This document shows, piece by piece, positions 25,801 through 32,238 of a stretch of DNA of 34,499 nt. Source of the stretch: Baffinella frigidus (Eukaryota; Cryptophyceae; Cryptomonadales; Baffinellaceae); contig MU647544.1 in assembly GCA_026770585.1 (NCBI GenBank), positions 53,486-87,984 on the forward strand. Direction: 5' to 3'. Position 1 is the stretch's first letter. Every line of letters begins with the position of its first letter. Under the pieces are notes generated by a model. It had not been told where the DNA came from and did no database searches. It saw nothing but the letters and a program-made list of their open reading frames with translations. Made by a program: the position numbers and the translations under genes.

Positions 25801-26555
25801 GGGTTTCTGAGGAGCTCGAAACGCAGCGAGCACAGAATGCATCCCATCTAACGACCATTTCACGCCTAAAAGCATTGGCATCGGAACAAGAAACTGGTGC
25901 TGTTGATAAACAACAAACTACAAGCGTCGAATTGACCCTGGCTACACAACGGATTGCATTCTTGGAAGGGCAGGCAGCCAGTCATAGGTTGGGATTGTCG
26001 GCGGAGAAGGAAGAGTGTCAAACCCTGAAGGACACCAACGCCAGTTTAAAGCAGGACGTGCTGGATATAGAGCGTCGGTATACAGCCCTTTTGCATCTTC
26101 ACAGAGATACCTCTGGTGCCGATCAATCCCATACCTATTCCGGGGCGGGTGCTGCGTCGCACCAGCCATATCACGCGGCGGGTGTGGGGTCACTCCGGCC
26201 GTCACCCCAGTCACCACCCCACCCCTCTCCCGAGGCGGGTGCGGCGTCACCCCGACCCCACCGGGGAGGGCCCTCGCATGGAAGATCCCATCTGTGGGGT
26301 TCAGACGCCGATAGCGACGAAGACAACGCAGTGAGAAACAATAAAACAAAACGCAAGAAAGCGGATGCTGGGGCAGATGCAAGGTTATCTGCGATGGTGA
26401 AAGAGGCTGAGGCAGATGCTGCAAGGAAGAATGCGGAATCGAGGGCCTCCTATCACAGTTCTCGCTCCAATCGTACCGCACTCAGTAGAGAGACGTTTGT
26501 CCCTGGTAGGTTACCGATGAGGAAGGATGTTGGTCGTGGCAGCAAGAATCGCTAG
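22812..26555 (+). CDS. PD-(D/E)XK-like nuclease region fused to a long coiled coil
   Basis: 1247 residues from the ATG at 22812. The N-terminal 330 residues contain an arrangement typical of PD-(D/E)XK nucleases: helical Glu E119/E127, then D166 (GRIDIMIRL) and E197-x-K199 (CIIAELKYK), followed by a helix with SKQLIRYM. Residues about 378-560 are low complexity (18-bp HDGDDR repeats, poly-Gly, RDSREIGGG, Asp/Arg/Gly-rich). A second folded region spans about 590-800 (YCLVAVRYPGAYDGNWVLGRVVQYD, beta-rich). Residues about 850-1095 are a heptad-type coiled coil. The tail is Ser/Pro/His-rich with a basic KTKRKK signal. Codon use is less GC3-biased than in neighbours. A role in viral DNA processing or restriction is possible but unproven. 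Confidence 0.65.
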   Translation: MPKAGGYEKNSPEWHEKMKYDFNTTTEKDFLGKLNRQDDMESFMGVGHPFYGGLDPYWSASMLEEVHAGHNGINLRCYTDCFPNTDTADQSTRQAAVAMASLRVVAKDVMSQGRFFANEIAFSNVIETAWLAAGYDKTVGVFAREHSYSDNASKNGRFNADSGRIDIMIRLGTAPGSCNPHDKSNKYAMLQYCIIAELKYKSKDTIPSISKQLIRYMTAVSTKNPAMVTYVPLACMLVYSKGQDEAHMIGDTPNEVHSHWWSGCRTLATQWKRSVEEERAFIAAPLYSEVLFKNNKRVGAPDPQTEYWQPYSADATGKHRSAKEVAKWKSGCNIRFQAKVHDKLKTAMLDHHHAQERNRQGLLLPDNSLPSNVSDGDDRPGGGGGDDTDGGDGRHDGDYRHDGDDRHDGDDRHDGDGRHDGGGGGGGRGGGGRGGLSGRDSREIGGGRDSREIGGGRDSSGGRDSGGGRGGTHIGGGTHRDGGRHRHGGIDPRDTDDRRGGNSRRGSTDRRGSDDHRGGDDYYGPHDVGSSGRRTHRSRSVDQTRDHVSTDGGPRVVQDTHTLPKQKNRNKNPATGSTVIPGHLLRQGDPPGYIRDSAFYISLCQDSGIKKRARHGLDPTNLQGQLCLESKILYQPGLDWIMVDKDLPSDEEIASVTINRISKMTDLNYCLVAVRYPGAYDGNWVLGRVVQYDSRVECISLHIVHPGHLAGDQSGVIRANIDWVDTDGANPVRILPTEKGFYKTEVRNNYRYGDGTADPLHCDMYIFNSVGLSYNDVFENGRILRQTKNTQSLTDDLMRSASDHSGSGSETPDEDRITIEVVMDGWTDTADELLKCKFCIDRLEANEATLKLSLKEASAKVSVVEESIVKYNTTIDRIETVITESRRRIEANKNTAALGKSDEVRDTAQKISNLQQEKQKATLCLQDAKDQLGVSTKCIERNNTQIADLLLDKGRLDKRVAEISVERETNMSLLKEERIRNSELDTNLTQLRLVNDGVSEELETQRAQNASHLTTISRLKALASEQETGAVDKQQTTSVELTLATQRIAFLEGQAASHRLGLSAEKEECQTLKDTNASLKQDVLDIERRYTALLHLHRDTSGADQSHTYSGAGAASHQPYHAAGVGSLRPSPQSPPHPSPEAGAASPRPHRGGPSHGRSHLWGSDADSDEDNAVRNNKTKRKKADAGADARLSAMVKEAEADAARKNAESRASYHSSRSNRTALSRETFVPGRLPMRKDVGRGSKNR
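23970..24300 (+). repeat. Coding low-complexity repeats (HDGDDR, GGG, RDSREIGG)
   Basis: 18-bp CGTCATGATGGAGATGAT units are followed by GGTGGT runs and two 27-bp RDSREIGGG copies. They form the flexible linker of the large protein. Confidence 0.85.
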
Positions 26556-26960
26556 ATTAATGTGTACGGGGCGTCATCGGGTTATATCATTATGCGACCG
26601 GTGGTGTACCAGATATCATTTATGAACCGTAATAGACGTTTGTTATAAAGTATAACGAGATTGTATGGACTTGGTTTCAATATAATACATTTAATTCACG
26701 TTTCAGTCATTGGTTCGAGTTAAAAACAAACTAAAAATAGCATCCAACTAATCCTAAAAATAGATCCGATTGTCCCTAAAATAGAAACAATTGACCCTAA
26801 AAATAGATACAATTTTGTTGGTGACACGTGTATGTTATGTAATTGTTATCACTCAACTTTTACTAGAATAGATAGGTTAGTGGTTCTCTGAGAATTTCCA
26901 CCAACACCAGCACGCTATCGCGACACGAATCTTCACATTCCAACCAACACACTTCTTGAA
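26556..26960. promoter_or_regulatory. Intergenic promoter region with phased CTAAAAATAG array
   Basis: Contains CTAAAAATAG at 26731, 26754 and 26797 and CTAAAATAG at 26776, at 21-23-bp intervals (two helical turns). GTGACACGTGTATG (CACGTG 26825-26830) follows. The next start codon is at 26961. No gene is seen in the interval. Confidence 0.6.
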
Positions 26961-27347
26961 ATGACGGGTGTGTTCCAGTCTCTCGACATGACCGAGGAGC
27001 AGTTCCATATGTCTCCTATTATGCCATCTTCGCCCGTGGACACTGTCGATCTCGATCACCTCCCCACCACTCCCGTCGGGCCCAGCACTCCGACCGACCA
27101 GCCCGTCGAGATGCTCGAGCCCATGGCCCCTGTCCGTGTCACCAGATACGCTAAGTTGGCCAACTCGGCTTCTCTGGATCCTTGGTATCACTCGGGGTCT
27201 GGGTATAGCCTCACCTCCCCGGACCCGTTTGGTTCTTCGAAGAAGACCAAGCGCGTGATTGCGTGGGGAGACGCGGGTGGGGTGGATACCCAAGGGGATG
27301 TCATCGGGGGTGGCATCGCGGGTGTCGGTGTGGTGGAGTCTGTGTGA
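26961..27347 (+). CDS. Small Pro/Ser/Thr-rich protein
   Basis: A 128-residue protein of unknown family, GC3-rich. Residues 15-55 are rich in SP/TP motifs (possible phosphorylation sites) and acidic residues. Then come VRVTRYAKLANSA, a SSKKTKR basic cluster and a Gly-rich C-terminus. AATAAA (about 27355-27360) follows the stop immediately. The strongly elaborated promoter suggests high expression. Confidence 0.7.
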   Translation: MTGVFQSLDMTEEQFHMSPIMPSSPVDTVDLDHLPTTPVGPSTPTDQPVEMLEPMAPVRVTRYAKLANSASLDPWYHSGSGYSLTSPDPFGSSKKTKRVIAWGDAGGVDTQGDVIGGGIAGVGVVESV

Positions 27348-27421
27348 ATGTTTCAATAAACGAGAGGACATCCCGGACTCTTTCTATGTCGCCGTGCATT
27401 GAGTATGTGTGTGTTTACATG

Positions 27422-27428
27422 TATAAAA
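27422..27428 (+). promoter_or_regulatory. TATA box before multi-pass membrane protein
   Basis: TATAAAA about 40 bp upstream of the ATG at 27464. Confidence 0.5.
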
Positions 27429-27463
27429 CACTTAGTCGTAGCGAAGATTGAAGTGACGTCCCT

Positions 27464-28033
27464 ATGGACATGTCAATGACGTATACATACCGTAGGTTTA
27501 TGTGGTGTCGCAAGAAGCCCCTGATCGTATCGGCATTCCTTTATATTTGTTTTTGTATGAGTTGTGTATTGATACCAGAGTCTATCGCGTTCAGTGATTC
27601 CCTTTGTTTCGCATTTGTGTTCTCTATGATACAGATGCTCGCGGTTGCACTTTTCATGCAGGGTGAAAGCTTGCTGAGTTCAGGGTTGATGTGTGTCACT
27701 CTTTTCTTTGCAACTGTTGTGCCAACGTTGCAGATGTATCTAGTAATGGGGGGCATGTACTCTAAAGAGCTGGCGGACACCTACAGCTGCATGTACATGC
27801 TCAAGGAACTAGTGTTGCATCTAGTACTGGGGTACACTGGGGGGGGGGTGTTGCATGTATCAAAAATCCAGTCCATCGTTGTCGCAATGGGGTGGTTTCT
27901 GTCAGAAACAGTGTTGTACATGTTGTCACTACCGGATGTTGATTCACCCGGTGATTTTGATAAGTTATTCTACATAGCCCGTATGGCGCCATTCTTCTAT
28001 ATGGCGTTCAATACACTCATACTAGCGTCTTAG
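27464..28033 (+). CDS. Multi-pass membrane protein
   Basis: A 189-residue protein with about five or six hydrophobic segments: LIVSAFLYICFCMSCVLI, FAFVFSMIQMLAVALFM, LMCVTLFFATVVPTLQMYLV, ELVLHLVLGYTGGGVL, IVVAMGWFLSETVLYML and MAPFFYMAFNTLIL. Short basic loops, including RRFMWCRKK before the first segment, suggest a cytosolic N-terminus. No family is recognised. It ends about 110 bp before a TTTATTAAA signal shared with the convergent ankyrin gene. Confidence 0.75.
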   Translation: MDMSMTYTYRRFMWCRKKPLIVSAFLYICFCMSCVLIPESIAFSDSLCFAFVFSMIQMLAVALFMQGESLLSSGLMCVTLFFATVVPTLQMYLVMGGMYSKELADTYSCMYMLKELVLHLVLGYTGGGVLHVSKIQSIVVAMGWFLSETVLYMLSLPDVDSPGDFDKLFYIARMAPFFYMAFNTLILAS

Positions 28034-28144
28034 TGGTGTAGACCATTGTAGGGGGGGAGGGACAACTTCAGGCCCGGCCACTTGTCCTTCAACTACTTAG
28101 TATATCGCTCGCATCGTGAGTCTTTTTGTGTCGAGGTCTTTATG

Positions 28145-28153
28145 TTTATTAAA
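28145..28153. terminator. Shared bidirectional poly(A) signal
   Basis: TTTATTAAA gives ATTAAA on the plus strand and AATAAA on the minus strand between convergent genes ending at 28033 (+) and 28166 (-). It is the same core as in the 62-bp cassettes. Confidence 0.55.
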
Positions 28154-28165
28154 TCACATTTCCAA

Positions 28166-28879
28166 CTACCCGAGGGCATAAGAGAACTTCAAGATCATGC
28201 CCATTACCCCCACGTCCAGCCTGTTTACATGCGACGCATGTCCTAGGCGTTGGATGTTGCCTGTAGCAAATGCCACGAGCTTTGCACGTTGTACGCGTTT
28301 TTTCTTGAGTATCGAGATGATACGTTTTTGCTTGTGCTGAACTGCCTTCTGCATGAGAGTATACCCATCCTTCGTGATGTAGTCGATATCGACCCCTTCT
28401 TCGAACAAAACCTTGGCATTTTTGGTAGACCCGCTGAAGATAGCATCCACCAGCATACGATTCACCAAGGAGTTTTTCTTTGCAGTTGTCTCGGCAGATA
28501 CGCCATTCATAGTTGAAAACAACATTCGTATCATGTCCGTGTGCGATCTCAAGGCGGCCCACTGAACAGGGGTGGCGCCACAGTCCCTCTCTGCAAACAC
28601 ATCCGCCCCATGTTCTAGGAGAATCGTAGCACACTCCATATGGTCGAAAGTGGCAGCAGCGTGTAGAGCTGTCCATCCTGTAGAGTCCCTGGTCGCCACG
28701 CTTGCCCCGTTCTTCAACAGCAGCCGCATCGCCAAGGGGTGGTTGTGTACGGCGGTTTCGAAGAGTGATGTGCGCTTGAACGTGCCACTTGCAATGTCAA
28801 CTGGCACGCCTCCGTCGATCAGAAACTGAAGACATTTCAGGTCTCCAAACCTTGCCGCTAGGTATATTTCCGAAAACAT
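28166..28879 (-). CDS. Ankyrin repeat protein
   Basis: 237 residues with about six ankyrin repeats covering nearly the whole protein. Typical segments are IYLAARFGDLKCLQFLIDGGVPVD, GWTALHAAATFDHMECATILLEHGADV, GATPVQWAALRSHTDMIRMLF and GYTLMQKAVQHKQKRIISIL. A short C-terminal tail (HVNRLDVGVMGMILKF) follows. No F-box or PRANC is visible. One of three ankyrin genes in the window, two of them close together on the minus strand. Confidence 0.85.
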   Translation of the reverse strand: MFSEIYLAARFGDLKCLQFLIDGGVPVDIASGTFKRTSLFETAVHNHPLAMRLLLKNGASVATRDSTGWTALHAAATFDHMECATILLEHGADVFAERDCGATPVQWAALRSHTDMIRMLFSTMNGVSAETTAKKNSLVNRMLVDAIFSGSTKNAKVLFEEGVDIDYITKDGYTLMQKAVQHKQKRIISILKKKRVQRAKLVAFATGNIQRLGHASHVNRLDVGVMGMILKFSYALG

Positions 28880-29089
28880 TTCTTGTGTACTAGGTCCCGT
28901 CGTGTGTTTGGGTGTCTCGATGTGGTGTGGTTGATTCCAATCATTTTGATTGGAATGAAGTACTCTTATTGTGGTTGTAATAATTTGGGTACCACGTGTT
29001 CATGTGTAAACATGTTAGACATAGACAACACGTGTTCGCGTGTAAATAGCGAAATGTAAATATGCCAGGTGTGGATTTCAGACAGTTCT
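28880..29089. promoter_or_regulatory. Intergenic region with two CACGTG sites
   Basis: CACGTG at 28993-28998 (GGTACCACGTGTT context, as in the 123-bp module) and 29029-29034 (AACACGTGTT), between two minus-strand frames. Probably the promoter of the ankyrin gene. Confidence 0.45.
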
Positions 29090-29344
29090 TCAAGTGTGTG
29101 TTTGTCTCGTCTTCTTATTTTTGTTCGTAATAGCTTGATTGACCACACTTCGAGCACATTTATGTTGTGCCGCATTCTTAGGCCTTCCATCTGGGTTCAA
29201 CCCAGCGGCGTATTTCCATGCCAGTACCCGTTCGTCTCCATTGATGTCTGGTCTCCACGTTGCAGGAGGCGCGTTTATCGGTCTTCCACCCTTGCATTTC
29301 ATTGGCATATCTTTCACAACACCAGAATGTTCCATGGCTGCCAA
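29090..29344 (-). CDS. Candidate small basic protein with GRPxNA motifs
   Basis: An 84-residue frame. Two GRP-centred motifs (KGGRPINAPP and PDGRPKNAAQ) flank a WRPDINGDERVLAWKYAAG segment, and the C-terminus is Lys-rich. GRP in a basic context resembles AT-hooks, so DNA binding is conceivable. The ATG lies in a GCCATGG context. No TATA box or clear poly(A) signal is seen, so it may be an exon or spurious. Confidence 0.35.
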   Translation of the reverse strand: MAAMEHSGVVKDMPMKCKGGRPINAPPATWRPDINGDERVLAWKYAAGLNPDGRPKNAAQHKCARSVVNQAITNKNKKTRQTHT

Positions 29345-29649
29345 TGGCTGTGGTTGTGTTTGGTGTGTAAAGTGGTAATACCTGTTACATTTGGATGGGC
29401 TGTCTTTTGTTGGTGTAATGGAACCAATCGGTCAAAATCGGTCAAAATATATGCATTTGTTGCAACGTGTTGTCACACACGGTCCGAATATGTCACATGT
29501 GGCACATTCGGTGAGATGGTTGGGTCGTTCTGTTGTTTTTGGAATGTTTACTCTACACACCCCCCCACACACACACACACACACCCACCCACACACACAC
29601 ACACACATCCAACTACGCTATACCCTGTTTCTAATTGTCTACTTCGAAT
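29345..29649. other. Intergenic region with CA microsatellite
   Basis: Contains an 11-bp duplication TCGGTCAAAA(T) near 29430-29448 and CACACA/CACCCA runs at about 29558-29608. No gene is supported. Confidence 0.5.
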
Positions 29650-30480
29650 CTACGGACCGGGACGGTTGTTTTGTTTAATCGAATCGACCTTTTCCCTGAC
29701 AAAGTCTTCGACCGCGCATTCCAGTTGGTTGATGTACTGCTGCTTGTCGTGCGCCTCCTTCCGGCACTTGGTCCTGTATTTCTGTTGGTACAGACGCTGT
29801 GCTTCCCGGTGGGCGAGCTGTGCTTCCATGGTGGCAAAGACACGCGGCCTTCGCTCTTGCTTGAACGGGGACTTCACGGTCGGCTCCCACGGGATGGTAT
29901 TGTAATTCCCGTGCATCGTCTTTGCGCATTGCTTCAGAACAATCGCCTGCATCGTCTTGTCGGAGACGTATTCGTAACCGCCGTCTTTCATTGTGTACAT
30001 CGGCGATTCGGATGTGACACGCGGGTTGGGTGCGGAGGATGCGGCGACCTCCATTGGTACTGCGTAACACTGCGTTGTGTCGGGGGTGGTGTCGTCTTCT
30101 TCGACGATAGGGACGGGGGCTGCTGTATCGATAGGGACGGGGGCTGCTGTATCGATAGGAACGGGGGCTGCTGTACCGACAGGGGCGGGGGCTGGTGTAT
30201 TGCGAACTCCCTTGGAACATCCTGTCTCGATTCTGGTTCTCATCAGACCTCTTGTCATGTTGCCGATAGCCGACCTCGACACACCGAACATGGCAGCAAT
30301 CGCAGACTGGCTCGCGCTGGTGTTGTCGTAGATGTAGAGAACCTTAGCTTTCTCGTCCTGGGTGAGCCTTCTCCCGATAATGTTGCCGTTGTCGTCCCAC
30401 TTGATCCTCTTGGGGGTCTGAGGGATGTGAACGCCCATGTCATGGAACATGGAGTCGTTGGTAGAATTGGAAGCCATCAT
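29650..30480 (-). CDS. HTH DNA-binding protein with bZIP-like C-terminus
   Basis: 276 residues. Residues about 37-80 form a helix-turn-helix of the homeodomain-like/resolvase type: RRLTQDEKAKVLYIYD, then SQSAIAAMFGVSRSAIGNM as turn and recognition helix. A Pro/Ala linker follows with three to four TAAPVPID repeats (24-bp minisatellite near 30110-30190). Near the C-terminus a basic helix (AQRLYQQKYRTKCRKEAHDK) continues into a short leucine/valine-spaced helix (QQYINQLECAVEDFVREKV), resembling a degenerate bZIP. A TATTTAA box (reverse strand, 30536-30543) lies 56 bp upstream. Probably a transcription regulator. Confidence 0.75.
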   Translation of the reverse strand: MMASNSTNDSMFHDMGVHIPQTPKRIKWDDNGNIIGRRLTQDEKAKVLYIYDNTSASQSAIAAMFGVSRSAIGNMTRGLMRTRIETGCSKGVRNTPAPAPVGTAAPVPIDTAAPVPIDTAAPVPIVEEDDTTPDTTQCYAVPMEVAASSAPNPRVTSESPMYTMKDGGYEYVSDKTMQAIVLKQCAKTMHGNYNTIPWEPTVKSPFKQERRPRVFATMEAQLAHREAQRLYQQKYRTKCRKEAHDKQQYINQLECAVEDFVREKVDSIKQNNRPGP

Positions 30481-30535
30481 ACTGGGTGATGCCTCCGTTT
30501 GCTATACGATGAATAAAACGGTGGATTGATGTCTC

Positions 30536-30543
30536 TTTAAATA
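30536..30543 (-). promoter_or_regulatory. TATTTAAA box of HTH gene
   Basis: On the minus strand TATTTAAA lies about 56 bp before the ATG at 30480. Confidence 0.45.
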
Positions 30544-30604
30544 GTAGAGACCGTGTTAGACATTCCTGAAGATGTCAATGTTTTCAGTCTCAACGGCTTT
30601 GTGT

Positions 30605-31384
30605 TTACGACTCGGTGTTTTTGCGCAATAGTCTGTACATAGGGTGGGTATTGCGAAATCTACGCGATGCAACACCCAGTGCAGTCAACCCCTTACCATC
30701 TTTGATATCTAGATCAACGCCCTTAGCTATCAACAAAATCATATAATATAACCCGGACTCGTTCCGCTCAGCGGGTTCAGTGTCATACAATATGAAGTGT
30801 AGCGGCGTTCTACCATGTTCCCCCTTGCGGTTGATGTCCACCCCCTGCTGTATCAACCTAGACAGCAACCATTCACTCATATTCCACTGGTGCAGTATCG
30901 AGTTCCCATGGTTGTCAACGGTCTTGACATCAGCACCCCTTTTTATCAGCGATTCTACTTGGTTCTGGTATGCTTTCATATTATTGCACCTGTTCGACAC
31001 CGCCATGAACAGAGGCGTTTTCCCATTTGATTTTTTGTCTATGTCAATGCTGTCGCGGTTTTTGAGTATGAGATTAAGGAACTCCGCACCCCCCCCAAAC
31101 TGTATCGACTGGTGTAGTGGCGTTGTGTCACCCTTGGCACTAACTGCTGTAACGTCGGCACCGGCATCTATCAGAAGTCGGGCAATCTCTAGATGATTGT
31201 GGAAGAATTTTCCGTCTTCGCGACCAGAACAATGAATTGCTGTGCACAAAGGGCTCGTGCCGTTCGACCCGCCACGTTCGTCGACGTACCCACCGGTGTT
31301 GCGGTGTGTGGCAAGTAGTCTTTTACACCGTTCAATGTCTCCCGTATACGCTGCTTTCCAAAGAGCCGGAGAACCGGTGTCCAT
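30605..31384 (-). CDS. Ankyrin repeat protein
   Basis: 259 residues from the ATG at 31384. Six to seven ankyrin repeats include SPALWKAAYTGDIERCKRLLATH, GTSPLCTAIHCSG, DTTPLHQSIQFGGGAEFLNLIL, GKTPLFMAVSNRC, GRTPLHFILYD and GLTALGVASRRF. A frame extends to an ATG at 31465, but a TATAAAA box (reverse strand, 31433-31439) falls inside that extension, 50 bp before 31384, so the shorter start is preferred. The protein is nearly all ankyrin with a short basic end. Confidence 0.85.
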   Translation of the reverse strand: MDTGSPALWKAAYTGDIERCKRLLATHRNTGGYVDERGGSNGTSPLCTAIHCSGREDGKFFHNHLEIARLLIDAGADVTAVSAKGDTTPLHQSIQFGGGAEFLNLILKNRDSIDIDKKSNGKTPLFMAVSNRCNNMKAYQNQVESLIKRGADVKTVDNHGNSILHQWNMSEWLLSRLIQQGVDINRKGEHGRTPLHFILYDTEPAERNESGLYYMILLIAKGVDLDIKDGKGLTALGVASRRFRNTHPMYRLLRKNTES

Positions 31385-31432
31385 GTCGTCTTGCGTCGTA
31401 TTTCGTTGAATATCCACAGGAGGGGGGATAAC

Positions 31433-31439
31433 TTTTATA
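31433..31439 (-). promoter_or_regulatory. TATA box of ankyrin gene
   Basis: TATAAAA on the minus strand, about 50 bp upstream of the preferred start at 31384. This site decides the start choice. Confidence 0.5.
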
Positions 31440-31465
31440 CTATGGCGGTATGAGTACCAATCCAA

Positions 31466-32238
31466 TCCACACTAGTTCGTCCCATATACCTCGTTCGTAT
31501 GGAGATCTTTTACCGTTGGTAGTTTGTTGTTGTTATATGGTATAAACATGTTGCTGTCCTATATATATGTCTTGCAACACAGGTAGGTACCATCCAACGA
31601 ACCTTACTAAATGAACCGACTGAACAACCCCCTCCCTGCAAGAAACAACTGCCATAAACCTCGTGTGTGATTAATTGGGGTGGTGACTAACGCTGTGTTG
31701 TGTGGCATGTGTCCCCTCTCATAGATCCAAACTACAAAGGGCACAGGCGGTGACGTAAGTGCGTACAATCCCATCCCGCCCACCCACCCTGCTGCTTGGT
31801 TGCATGATGATTGCCCGCGTGTGTGGGTGTGTGTGTGTGTATACATGTGTGTATGGATGTGTGTATGGGTGTGTGTATGGGTGTGTGTATGGGTGTGTGT
31901 GTGTGTGTGCACAGCCCCGAATGACATGAAAGTTATCTAACACTCTTTCCCTTCCACGCCGGTCTTCTTCCAGTCATTTTAGAGGAGTAAGACCCCCCCC
32001 CAGTACCCAACCCACTTGGTTTGCATGGTTGTTTTTCGGCGGGGTTTCAATCAAATTAGAACATAATGACTAAAACCCACCCCTCTTTGTACAGGGCTGC
32101 CTACTGCGATCCAGGTACAGCGACAAGTCCAGGCTAAATTCCCCTAACCCCACCCCCTCCATAAACACCAACATTGGTCGTAAACACTGACATATCTCCA
32201 AAATGGCATGTACACCTCCGTTTATCCGGTATTTTCAG
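31466..32238. other. Region without a recognised gene; GTGTATGG microsatellite
   Basis: Holds a (GTGTGTATGG)n repeat at about 31818-31910, homopolymer C runs, and AG-rich acceptor-like sites near 32093-32130. A 5' part of the terminase would be expected on the plus strand here or further left, but no Walker A or DE-type Walker B coding segment is recognised. Confidence 0.5.

Noticed and set aside
29069-29905. Plus-strand 278-residue Cys/Trp/Ser-rich frame
   Set aside because: It crosses a CA microsatellite and the complement of the HTH gene; the composition is not protein-like.
31607-31943. Minus frames of HTHTHT or YTHP repeats
   Set aside because: Translations of the GTGTATGG microsatellite only.
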